Shown: positions 32,738-40,783 of the stretch, in pieces
Numbering within the stretch: position 1 is the first letter of the stretch
How the letters are laid out: every line of letters begins with the position of its first letter
Source of the DNA: UBA4732 sp963823075
Lineage (GTDB): Bacteria; Planctomycetota; Planctomycetia; Gemmatales; Gemmataceae
DNA length: 64,000 nucleotides
NCBI GenBank assembly: GCA_963823075.1
Contig: CAWGKE010000014.1
Span: forward strand, 62,001-126,000
Reading direction: 5' to 3'
Made by a program: the position numbers and the translations under genes
The notes under the pieces: model-generated
What the model saw: only the letters and a program-made list of their open reading frames with translations
The model's database searches: none
Told to the model about the DNA's origin: nothing

Positions 32738-33232
32738 TTATGGAAGTGCCTCGGCAAGCCCGTTGCGTCGGCCCGGCCGCGGGAAAGCGCGAGTCGGCTG
32801 GAGCTGGTCAACGGCAGCCGAATCGAATCGCTGCCCGGCACCGAGGGCACGGTGCGGTCGTTCTCCGCCGTCCGGCTGCTCGTGGTGGACGAGGCCGCCC
32901 GCGTGTCCGACCCGCTCTACTTCGCCATCCGGCCCATGCTGGCCGTGTCGAGAGGCCGCTTGATAGCGCTCTCCAGCGCATGGGCGAAGCAAGGATGGTT
33001 CTACGAGTCGTGGATCGGCAAAGGCGATTGGAACCGGGTCAAGGTCACTGCGCACCAATGCCCTCGCATCAGCGCCGACTTCCTCCGCGAAGAGGAGGAA
33101 GCGCTGGGCAGCCGATGGTTTTCGATGGAATACCTGTGCGAATTCGGCGACGCCGTTGAGGCGCTGTTCACCGAGGCGCAGGTGAAACGTGCGCTGGACA
33201 ACGACTTGCAACCCCTGTTCGGAGCCTGACCC

Positions 33233-33900
33233 ATGTCGTATTGCGACCCGCTTGGGCCGCCGCCGCGGTGGATCGAGCCGCCCAGCCCGACGACGTACAT
33301 CCTCGGCCTCGACCTCGGCCAGGCCCAGGACTACACGGCCCTTTGCGTCGTCGAGAGGACTGAGACGCCCGACCCCGCCGACGCCGCCCGCAAGGTGCGG
33401 CGCTACGGCGTCAGGCACCTGGAACGCTGGCCCCTCGGCACGGACTACACCGACATCGTTGACGATCTGAAGGCGTTCGCCGCACGCAAGCCGCTGCCCG
33501 GTTCTCCTCTCGTGGTGGACGCCACGGGTGTAGGGGCCGCGGTCGTGAACATGATCGCCCGCGCCAAGCTGGGATTGAAGATGTTCCCGGTCGGCATCCA
33601 CGGCGGGCACGACGTTTCCCGCGCAAGGGCGGCGGGTTCAGCGTCCCCAAGGTGGATTTGGTCGGCGTCATGCAAGCGCTCATCCAGGCCGACCGCTTCC
33701 AGATCGCGCCCGGACTGACGGAGGCTGAAACTCTCGGCCGCGAGCTGCTGCAATTCCGGGCGAAGATAAACCTCCAAACCGGCAACGAAACGCTGGAGGC
33801 GTGGAGAACTCGCGACCACGACGACCTTGTGTTAGCGGTTGCGTTGGCCTGTTGGTTCGGCCAGCATGGCCAGCGCAGGTTCAATATCCGGGTTGGCTGA
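33233..33900 (+). CDS. Terminase nuclease-like protein (RNase H fold)
   Basis: A separate nuclease domain of a large terminase. TYILGLDLGQAQDYTALCVVE carries the first acidic strand, SPLVVDATGVGAAVVNMI the second, and RDHDDLVLAVALACWFG the third. One missing A near 33630 splits the reading; joined, it has 222 residues. It follows the ATPase stop by 3 bases in the same frame with its own GGAG site, so either the terminase is naturally split or a single TGA interrupts it. Confidence 0.75.
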
Positions 33901-33997
33901 GATCAATCAGTAACCACCATACCAGAGAGGAGAGACGCAATGGACGATTCGACCGCGCCGAGGCGGTGAACATCCTCGACAAGATCCTGCGCGGCCC

Positions 33998-34423
33998 ATG
34001 CCCGCCGAGGCCCTGCGGCGCAAGCTGGAGCGCCGCAAGCAACGCGACGCCGACGACGCCCGCCGCGCGAGGGAGCGCGAGGCGCAGCGGCCGGAGCCGT
34101 CCCGCCGACGCGCCGTCGCGGCCGACCTCGGCAACGGCGCGAACCCCCCGCCGATCGTGCAGAAACTGCTGGCCGCGCCGGCGTCCGATTACCCCCTCTC
34201 CGTCGCGCTGCACATGGGCGGTACGACGGAGCTGCGCACGCGGAAGGAGTTGACGGACTTTCTGCACCGCTTCGCCGACATGCCTTCGCACATCGAGGCG
34301 TGGTACGGGCCGCGGGCGAAGATTCTGCCGAAGGGGAGCGCAACCCTCGGCTACCACACGAAGGACATGAGGCCAGCGGGTCGCAGCTTCGCCGGCGCGT
34401 CCTACGTCCGCAAGGCCATGTAA
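33998..34423 (+). CDS. Basic element protein, possible head-associated
   Basis: A 141-residue protein starting MPAEALRRKLERRKQRDADDARR, strongly charged. The middle has PIVQKLLAAPASDYPLSVALHMGGTTELRTRKELTDFLHRFADMP and the end GYHTKDMRPAGRSFAG. A plausible extension from 33940 (MGRFDRAEAVNILDKILRG, needing one more G) could add 20 residues. No family match by eye. Confidence 0.5.
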   Translation: MPAEALRRKLERRKQRDADDARRAREREAQRPEPSRRRAVAADLGNGANPPPIVQKLLAAPASDYPLSVALHMGGTTELRTRKELTDFLHRFADMPSHIEAWYGPRAKILPKGSATLGYHTKDMRPAGRSFAGASYVRKAM

Positions 34424-34434
34424 CGAGGGGTGCC

Positions 34435-34671
34435 ATGAACACCGTGAACGAGTGGGCCGCGCTGGCGAAGTCGGTCCCGCCGCACGTCATGGCGGCGGCG
34501 CGGAAGCACGCGGCCCGGACGCTCCGCCAGGCCGAGGCCGAGCAGGGCGTCGCCTTCGCGCGGGCCGCCGCCCGGTCGATGTTCGCACAGCTGGCCGCGC
34601 CGTTGCCCCACGAAGACCTCGCGTCGATGGCCGCCGTGATTGCGACCGCGGAGATGCTGAAGAGACGTTGA
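34435..34671 (+). CDS. Small helical element protein, 78 residues
   Basis: MNTVNEWAALAKSVPPHVMAAARKHAARTLRQAEAEQG with further alanine-rich helix. Start supported by GAGGGG 6 bases upstream. Unknown; composition suggests a small structural or regulatory phage protein. Confidence 0.5.
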   Translation: MNTVNEWAALAKSVPPHVMAAARKHAARTLRQAEAEQGVAFARAAARSMFAQLAAPLPHEDLASMAAVIATAEMLKRR

Positions 34672-35081
34672 CGAAGGGCCGTGTGCGTTCACACGATCCG
34701 ACCGCCCACTACTTCGCCCCAGCCGAACGAGGAGTACGCTTATGTCGTGGAGGCCACCGCCTGTCATCAAACCCGGCGAAATCACGCTGACGGAAGCCAA
34801 CGAGCTGAACCGTTGGTTCGTGGACATCAGCCGCTTCCTCGGCGGCATCACGGCCGCTGCGCCGCTGGGGGTCACACAGGACCGGGCAGGGGTAAGGTTC
34901 AGCGTCAACCCGAATGCGTTGATGCAGATGATAACGAATCTGACCATCAACGAAATCACGGTCGATAACCTCTTCGTCGATAACTTCTTCGTCGATAACT
35001 TCGTCATCAACAACACGACGGTCAACATCACGAACGTCATCACGACGGTAAACGTGACTGGCGTGTCCAAGCTGTTGCTTA

Positions 35082-36389
35082 GGACGCCCGAAAGAACAAC
35101 TTGAGCAAGTTTTTCTGAGTTCGTAGTCTGTGAGGATGCACGATGCAACCATCCTCCAAGGACTGCGGACCAAGTATGGAACTCTTCAGCCGATCATGGA
35201 CGAGCGTCTCCGTCGCCAGTGGGCTGCCACGGAAGCTCTCGCCCTGGGCTGGGGTGGCGTCTCGGCGGTTGCCAGCGCCACCGGGCTGTCGCGCAATACC
35301 ATTGCCGCCGGCATTGCGGAGATCGGCGAGCGGTCGCGGCAGACCACGCCCGTTCCTCCCAGCCCGCGGGTGCGGCGACCGGGCGGCGGGCGCAAACCGC
35401 TGACCGAGACCGACCCCGGTCTGGCAGAGGCGCTGGAGGCCTTGGTCGAGCCGGTGACGCGGGGGCACCCCGAATCGCCCTTGCGCTGGACGTGCAAGAG
35501 CACAGCGAAGCTGGCCGAGGAGTTGCACCGGCAGGGGCACGCGGTCAGCGACCGAACCGTGGCCAAGCTGCTGTACGAGGCGGGCTACAGCCTCCAGTCC
35601 AACCGCAAGACCCGTGAGGGGTCGGCGCACCCGGATCGCAACGCCCAGTTCGAGTACATCAACGACCGGGTGCGGCTGTTCCAGTGCCAGGGGCAGCCGG
35701 TGGTGTCGGTGGACACCAAGAAGAAGGAATTGGTCGGGGATTTCAAGAACGGCGGCCGGGAGTGGCGGCCCAAAGGCCAGCCGCAAGAGGTCCGGGTCCA
35801 CGACTTCCAAGATCCGGCTCTGGGCAAGGCGATTCCCTACGGGGTCTACGACCTGACCCACAACCAGGGTTGGGTGAGCGTGGGCATCGACCACGACACG
35901 GCGCGGTTCGCGGCCGAGACGCTGCGGCGCTGGTGGGCAGGGATGGGCGCCAAGAGGTTCCCACGCGGCCGGAAGTTGCTGATCACGGCGGACGGCGGGG
36001 GGAGCAACGGCAGTCGGTCGCGGCTGTGGAAGATGGCGTTGCAAGGGCTGGCCGACGCCGTCGGGCTGCCGCTGAGCGTGAGCCACCTGCCGCCGGGGAC
36101 GAGCAAGTGGAACAAGATCGAACACCGGCTGTTCTGCCACATCACGCAGAACTGGCGGGGACGACCGCTGGTGAGCCATGAGGTGATCGTAAGCCTGATT
36201 GCCCATACCACCACCGAAGCGGGACTCGAAGTTCAGGCGGCGCTGGACACCAACTGCTATGAGACAGGAGCCAAGGTGAGTGACGAAGAGATGGCATCCC
36301 TTCAGATCACCAAGGCCGACTTCCACGGCGATTGGAACTACACCATTGCGCCCAACTGACACTTGCTCAAGTTATTGTTTCGGGCGTCC
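35082..36389. mobile_element. ISAzo13-family insertion sequence with TTA target duplication
   Basis: The 1,308-bp element has related 29-bp ends starting GGACGCCCGAAA and sharing ACTTGAGCAAGT. TTA is duplicated at 35079-35081 and 36390-36392. It lies in the fibre-like gene, whose frame is restored exactly on removal. Confidence 0.9.
35130..36359 (+). CDS. ISAzo13-family transposase
   Basis: Intact 409-residue transposase. N-terminal HTH region GGVSAVASATGLSRNTIAAGIAE; middle GHPESPLRWTCKSTAKLAEELH and VVSVDTKKKELVGDFKNGGREW with the first catalytic Asp; LLITADGGGSNGSRSRLW with the second; and LPPGTSKWNKIEHRLFCHI with the Glu. These are the family hallmarks. The clean frame suggests recent activity. 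Confidence 0.92.
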   Translation: MRMHDATILQGLRTKYGTLQPIMDERLRRQWAATEALALGWGGVSAVASATGLSRNTIAAGIAEIGERSRQTTPVPPSPRVRRPGGGRKPLTETDPGLAEALEALVEPVTRGHPESPLRWTCKSTAKLAEELHRQGHAVSDRTVAKLLYEAGYSLQSNRKTREGSAHPDRNAQFEYINDRVRLFQCQGQPVVSVDTKKKELVGDFKNGGREWRPKGQPQEVRVHDFQDPALGKAIPYGVYDLTHNQGWVSVGIDHDTARFAAETLRRWWAGMGAKRFPRGRKLLITADGGGSNGSRSRLWKMALQGLADAVGLPLSVSHLPPGTSKWNKIEHRLFCHITQNWRGRPLVSHEVIVSLIAHTTTEAGLEVQAALDTNCYETGAKVSDEEMASLQITKADFHGDWNYTIAPN

Positions 36390-37673
36390 TTACCGAATCG
36401 GGAGGCGGAACCTACGAAGTGCAGCACCTGACGGGCGGCACGGTCGGTCAAGTGCTGTTCATCCTGAACGTCGGCGGCGCCATGCTGTCCCTGGTTTCGA
36501 CAGCCAACGGCGGCGACTTCGATACACCGCTGGGCTACAGCTACGACCTCTGGCCGGACAACGGCGTGATGGTCGAGTACATCCAAGACCCAGGCAGCAG
36601 TCCGGCGACGTACCGCTGGCGCTTCGACAACCCGACCTTCGGCGCCATCAATTACGACTCATCCGAACTGGTATATGCCTGTCAGAAACTCGTGCCAAAC
36701 AACGATCAAGGAGCGTATGCCTATGGCCGCTTAGTTGGCACGGCCATGAACCAGGGGGAGATGCAGCTTGATTGGCAAGGACAGCTTGGCACAGTGGACG
36801 GCATAACGTTCGTTGGACCGCAGCCGGACACATGGCTGCAAGCGCAGACGGGCATCAACATCTCAGTGACGAATGACACCAGCACGCACACGATCCGGTA
36901 CAGAATATCGGCGGTCGGCGTGGAGTTGGAAAACGCTGATTCAACCCAAGTAACAGACCCCTTGACTATTCTGTACGCCGACAACACCACCCTCGGCAGT
37001 TTAACCTATGGCACATCGGCGTTCGGGCGCATTTACACCCAGGCGCTCGGCGGCGGAAGCGCTCTGCTTGACTGGATGGGGCAGTATGCGTTTCACAACG
37101 GCACCTCCCATATCGGTCCAGAGCCTGACTATGACTTCGAGGACTCCGCGACCGTCACCTGGACACTCACCGACGATCCGACCAACAGGCGGCTCAAGGT
37201 GTCGGCGGCGGCGGCGGGCGGCGGCCTGACGACCTACAGTAAAGGTCTTGCGTCGGACTATCTGGCGACCAGCTCATGGGCCGACACGGGATTAAGCCCC
37301 CTGCCAATCGCCGCCACCGGCACCTACCGCTTCTTCGTGCAGGTCAGCGGCTACATTGCCATGACCGAGAACTGGACACCCCCCAACACGCCCAACCCGG
37401 CGGTCCTGATGGCCAGGCTTTACGACGGCGGAGTCATCGCGGGATCGCGAGTGGTGGTGGTGATTTCGGACACTCCGAACGCTGGCGTGCCGAGATATGG
37501 GACGGCTACAATCGTGGTGGATTACGTCGTGACCAGCACGCCGGCGACCATCGAGCTGCAAGCGGCCATTATCAACTATGGAATTACCGGCTTGGGCAAA
37601 ATCACCAAAAGCGGAAGCGCCGATCCCTACGGCGACACCTACTTCACATGGCTCAAGATCGCGTAGCAGTACG

Positions 37674-37784
37674 GTGATTCAGGTCTGGGCTGCCGAGGTC
37701 AACGGAGACGGATCGCAAACGGTGGAAATTTTGGGCGTCGCTGGCGGCGTCGGCTCGACCTTGACCTACCTCGGCCCGTTGTAA
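37674..37784 (+). CDS. Tiny element protein after the fibre gene
   Basis: GTG start, 36 residues, ending GVAGGVGSTLTYLGPL. It follows the fibre-like gene by 7 bases. The size and absence of a family make this weak. Confidence 0.35.
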   Translation: MIQVWAAEVNGDGSQTVEILGVAGGVGSTLTYLGPL

Positions 37785-37787
37785 GGC

Positions 37788-38345
37788 TTGCGCGTTGGAG
37801 CGGGCGATCAGGCGGAGCGCGACGAGAACACCTGCCGGAAGGACTTTACGCCGACGGAGGCCGTAGCCGTCAAGCGGGAGATCGAAGGGAAGATCCGGGA
37901 AGAATCCGCATGGCGACAGCAACGCGGCGGCGAGACGGCCGGCCGAGGACGGCCCAAGGAAATAGGTGGTGCAGAATCTGCACCACCTAACGGCAGCGCC
38001 GGTAAGACCCGCGACAAGGTAGCTGCGGCCGTGGGCATGAGTCACGACACGCTCAGCAAGGCCGACGCGGTGATAACGGAGGCCGTAGCCGTCAAGCGGG
38101 AGATCGAAGGGAAGATCCGGGAAGAATCCGCGTGGCGACAGAAGCAGCACGGCGGGACCGCACCCGGACGGAAGAAAGACACTGGTGCAGATTCTGCACC
38201 AGTGAACGGCGAGTCCGGCGAGACGGCCGGTCGGGGACGGCCCAAGCGGACAGGTTCCGCAGAATCTGCGGAACCTAATGGCGAAGCTGGCGAGACGCGC
38301 CAAAAGGTAGCCGCGGCCGTGGGCATGAGTCACGACACGCCCACG
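37788..38345 (+). pseudogene. ParB-like fragment with internal duplication
   Basis: AERDENTCRKDFTPTEAVAVKREIEGKIREE followed by GKTRDKVAAAVGMSHDTLSKADAV corresponds to the central part of ParB/Spo0J-type partition proteins (KDLTPSEA then a helix and VGMS). The segment starting TEAVAVKREIEGKIREESAWRQ is present twice, 222 bases apart (37854 and 38076). The ParB N terminus with its CTP-binding motif is missing. The frame then runs on with no homology after 38345. The fragment hosts three hairpins listed separately. Confidence 0.65.
37964..38276. repeat. Three covarying hairpins inside the ParB-like reading frame
   Basis: Hairpin 1 has arms 37964-37974 and 37978-37988 (AGGTGGTGCAG, loop AAT). 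Hairpin 2 has arms 38181-38190 and 38194-38203 (ACTGGTGCAG, loop ATT). Hairpin 3 has arms 38252-38262 and 38266-38276 (AGGTTCCGCAG, loop AAT). All are perfect, share a GCAG-loop-CTGC core, and have compensated differences in the outer stem. Confidence 0.9.
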
Positions 38346-38518
38346 GATTGCATTACCGCCCCGCTGGCGCGTTCAGACGGCCGCGGCGGGGGTTCGGGCC
38401 GTTTTGGCCGTCCGCCGCGCCAGGCGCGATTTTACGCAAGGGAAACGGCACGAGCCGAGGTTGCCCTCGGCCCGTCCGTACTCGACTCCTCCCTTGACGC
38501 GGGGGGGATGGCGGCATT

Positions 38519-38908
38519 CTATCCCGCCGCCCGTGGCTTGTCATCCGGTCGCACCGGGGCGTCCTCCCGCATCTTGCGGATGAACTGCACCAGCGTCATG
38601 TTGTCCCAGCGAACGAGCTTCCGGGTGAACCTGTACGGTTGCGGGATGAGGCCCTCGGCCGCCATGCGCCTCAGGGTGCGCACGCCGACGGCCAGCATCC
38701 GGGCCGCCTGAGCCGGAGTAAGCCAGCCCTCGGCGTCGGCCGCCAGCGGTTCGGCGTCGGGCCGAGGCCGACGCGGCTCGGGCGCCAGCTTCACGGCCGG
38801 CGGGTTCGCCTTCGCCGCCGCCTCCAGCGCCCGACAGTGGGCGCAGTGGTCGTAACGATTGATGCAGGTGCAGCGGGACGCCGCCCCGTTCGTGGTCAAC
38901 GTGGACAT
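38519..38908 (-). CDS. Excisionase-like helix-turn-helix protein
   Basis: A 129-residue protein with LTPAQAARMLAVGVRTLRRMAAEGLIPQPYRFTRKLVRW, a winged MerR/excisionase-type HTH. The N terminus has CTCINRYDHCAHCRAL, a small cysteine cluster. Start ATG at 38906-38908 preceded by AGGAGAAT. By position it may be the excision or lysogeny control factor of the element. It heads the leftward small-gene cluster distal to the promoter. Confidence 0.65.
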   Translation of the reverse strand: MSTLTTNGAASRCTCINRYDHCAHCRALEAAAKANPPAVKLAPEPRRPRPDAEPLAADAEGWLTPAQAARMLAVGVRTLRRMAAEGLIPQPYRFTRKLVRWDNMTLVQFIRKMREDAPVRPDDKPRAAG

Positions 38909-38943
38909 GGGGATTCTCCTTTCGGGGCGATGGGTGGATGGGT

Positions 38944-39252
38944 TCACGCCGACTCGCCGGCGCCGCACACGCCACAGCACAGCACGAGGCGGTAGCCCTC
39001 GGCGCCGGGACGGTGGAACGGTTTGGCCGCCATGCGGGACGCGCACGCCGGGCACTTCGAGCGGCGGAAGGCGGTCAAGTCGGCATAGCGGGCCACGCGG
39101 GACAGCGCGGGCGGGAAGCCGGGCAGGAACCCGTCACGGCGGGCATCCGCTTCCAGGGCGGCGGCGGTACGGACGACGGGTGCGCGCACTTCGGACGCAG
39201 GGTCTGCGGCATGGGCAGCCTCCATAGGGGCGAGAACGGGGATGGTGAACAC
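38944..39252 (-). CDS. Cys-rich small element protein
   Basis: A 102-residue protein; the end SKCPACASRMAAKPF and LCCGVCGAGESA form a zinc-ribbon-like pair of CxxC motifs. The N terminus is poorly conserved and the internal Met (MEAAHAADPASE) could be the start. It belongs to the leftward cluster. Confidence 0.5.
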   Translation of the reverse strand: MFTIPVLAPMEAAHAADPASEVRAPVVRTAAALEADARRDGFLPGFPPALSRVARYADLTAFRRSKCPACASRMAAKPFHRPGAEGYRLVLCCGVCGAGESA

Positions 39253-39375
39253 AGTCCGGCGCCGCCGACTGCCACGGCGGATGATCGTCTGCGCCGGCCG
39301 ACCGTTGGGGCCGTCGTCGCCCGCCCGTGGTTTGCGTCGTCGGGCCGACGGGCCTGTATCGCCAGGTTCCCCGCG

Positions 39376-39705
39376 TCATGACTTCGCCGGCCGCGCCTGC
39401 CGGGCCTTGTCGGGCGGTTGCTCCTGAGTCTCGGGCGGCGGGGCCTCGGGCGGCGGGGTCTCGGGCGGCAGCCGCTCGTACACGCCGTTCACTTCCATCA
39501 CTCGGGCCGCCCGGCCGACGATCTCCTCGTTGCCCGGCCGGCCGTCCACGAAAGGCCGCACGCATACGACCGCTTCCCCCGGCCCCGGTGCGCCCGGCTC
39601 GGCCATCGACCGGGCGAAGTCCAGCGCGGCGGCCGCCGACGTGAACAGCCGCAACGGCGTCATGCCGGGAGGCCCTTGCGTGTAAACGAGGTAGTGGTTT
39701 TCCAT
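39376..39705 (-). CDS. Small element protein with proline-rich tail
   Basis: Start ATG at 39703-39705 after GGGGCGG. MENHYLVYTQGPPGMTPLRLFTSAAAALDFARSM and a repetitive PETPPPEAPPPETQ tail, 109 residues. The N-terminal half is globular. Unknown family. Confidence 0.5.
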   Translation of the reverse strand: MENHYLVYTQGPPGMTPLRLFTSAAAALDFARSMAEPGAPGPGEAVVCVRPFVDGRPGNEEIVGRAARVMEVNGVYERLPPETPPPEAPPPETQEQPPDKARQARPAKS

Positions 39706-39727
39706 TGCCGCCCCTGTCGGCCGTGGT

Positions 39728-39808
39728 TCAGTGCAGCACCGCCGCCAGCACGGACAAGAGCGCGACCAGGCCGAGGGCGACCGCGTAGTGAATCGGTTTG
39801 GTTTGCAT
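39728..39808 (-). CDS. 26-residue single-span membrane peptide
   Basis: MQTKPIHYAVALGLVALLSVLAAVLH, preceded by a strong GGAGGAA ribosome site 7 bases upstream. One hydrophobic segment spans residues 8-25. It is part of the leftward small-gene cluster. Could be a tiny membrane or immunity-type peptide; function unknown. Confidence 0.5.
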   Translation of the reverse strand: MQTKPIHYAVALGLVALLSVLAAVLH

Positions 39809-39857
39809 CGCGGGTTCCTCCCGAGGGGAGGCGTGGGCGCCGCCTCCCCCGTCGCCG

Positions 39858-40232
39858 TCACGCCGCGTCTTCATCGCCAGCCGAACCGGGCGCCACGGCC
39901 AGCACGCCCAACTCCAGCAGCGCGAACGTCGTCTGAAGGTGTTTGCAGCCGCCGGTGTAGGACCAGCCCGCGCAGGTGCAGCTGGAGTCCGTGCCGCTGG
40001 CCAGCACGTCGTAAGACTCGCCGCCCGAGCGGAACCACCGGAACGCGGCCCCGCCGAGGTCGGTGGACAGCGGCACGAGTTCGTAGGCGTCGGCCTTGCG
40101 GCGCGAGGACAGCAGGACGTGGACGGCGCCGACTTCATCCGTCCAGTACGTCGTCTGCGGCGGCGCGACCAGCGGGCGGAAGGGTTGCCGTTCGGGGTTG
40201 ACGGAGCGGGCGTTCTCGGGGAAGGTGTTCAT
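39858..40232 (-). CDS. SWIM zinc-finger-like protein
   Basis: A 124-residue protein with SSCTCAGWSYTGGCKHLQTTFALLELG, matching the CxC...GxCKH layout of SWIM zinc fingers that bind DNA or protein. MNTFPENARSVNPERQPFRPLVA precedes it. It is the first gene of the leftward cluster and lies under the near-consensus promoter at 40330-40358. Confidence 0.65.
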   Translation of the reverse strand: MNTFPENARSVNPERQPFRPLVAPPQTTYWTDEVGAVHVLLSSRRKADAYELVPLSTDLGGAAFRWFRSGGESYDVLASGTDSSCTCAGWSYTGGCKHLQTTFALLELGVLAVAPGSAGDEDAA

Positions 40233-40329
40233 TGCGACTCCAGCACGTTTGGGGTTGCCGGGGCCGGGAGTGTAACCAGCACTCGCCGGCCCATTGTCTT
40301 CGTCGGGCGCTCACTGACCCAACACACTC

Positions 40330-40358
40330 ATTCTAGTGTAGTTGTTATAGTACGTCAA
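40330..40358 (-). promoter_or_regulatory. Leftward promoter of the small-gene cluster
   Basis: On the minus strand TTGACG (40353-40358) and TAGAAT (40330-40335) are separated by 17 bases, nearly consensus for a housekeeping sigma factor. It drives the SWIM-like gene and probably the downstream cluster to the HTH gene. Confidence 0.65.
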
Positions 40359-40403
40359 TCCTTTCTTGCAAAAAATCCGATGCCAAACTAACCAAATAGC
40401 GTC

Positions 40404-40432
40404 TTGCATTACTGGAATACGGTGCCTAGAAT
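40404..40432 (+). promoter_or_regulatory. Rightward promoter of the XRE regulator
   Basis: TTGCAT (40404-40409), 17 bases, TAGAAT (40427-40432). Predicts a start a few bases downstream and a short leader with GGAGGGTA before ATG 40460. Confidence 0.65.
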
Positions 40433-40459
40433 GGTTGTGAGTGAGAAGGAGGGTAGCTG

Positions 40460-40729
40460 ATGGCATTTAGCGACCGACTACGGGCGCTGCGAATCGCGGC
40501 GGGCCTGACCCAAGAAGGTCTCGCCCGCGCCGCCGATCTAAGTACCACAACCGTTGCGAAGCTGGAGCGGCTGCCGATGGGGCCGGCCTGGGAAACCGTC
40601 GTCAAGCTGGCCGAGGCCCTCGGCGTGAGCCTGGACGCCTTCAAGGACGCGCCGGCGGCCGACCCCAGCATCAAGCCGCCCCCGGCGGAAGAGCCGAAGC
40701 TGAGGGGCCGGCCGCGGAAGAGGGGATGA
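40460..40729 (+). CDS. XRE-family helix-turn-helix regulator
   Basis: An 89-residue Cro/CI-type DNA-binding protein: FSDRLRALRIAAGLTQEGLARAADLSTTTVAKLERLPMG is the five-helix HTH_3 domain, with a short proline-rich tail after residue 70. Its own promoter faces the leftward cluster, an arrangement like a lysogeny switch, so it likely represses one or both promoters. Start supported by GAGGGTAGCTG. Confidence 0.85.
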   Translation: MAFSDRLRALRIAAGLTQEGLARAADLSTTTVAKLERLPMGPAWETVVKLAEALGVSLDAFKDAPAADPSIKPPPAEEPKLRGRPRKRG

Positions 40730-40783
40730 GCCGGCGGGATAGCGGTGCCGCTCCTTTCTGACAAGTGAGGCGGAAGAGAAAGG

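Larger units (their letters stand above)
31503..33229 (+). pseudogene. Terminase large-subunit ATPase interrupted by an IS5-like element
   Basis: DNA-packaging ATPase. Before the IS it shows TRTLLLCSRQSGKSQTAAG (Walker A) and LVLLLSPT; after it, LLVVDEAARVSDPLYFAIRPML (Walker B DEA) and ALSSAWAKQGWFYE. Joining 31821 to 32741 and dropping one surplus base near 31783 gives 268 residues, reading RQSGELYRKVVDL-WKCLGKPVAS. It ends in TGA, three bases before the nuclease gene in the same frame. The IS currently inactivates it. Confidence 0.8.
34742..37666 (+). pseudogene. Fibre-like protein interrupted by an ISAzo13 element
   Basis: Joining 35081 to 36393 gives one open frame of 537 residues with no correction: VTGVSKLLL-TESGGGTYEVQHL. 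The N terminus has a repetitive NLFVDNFFVDNFVINNTTVNITN beta-type stretch, like tail fibres, and the rest is rich in Gly, Thr and Ser with repeated YAYGRL, FGRIYTQALGGGS and LYDGG motifs. Probably a phage receptor-binding or decoration protein. The transposon currently disrupts it. Confidence 0.78.
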
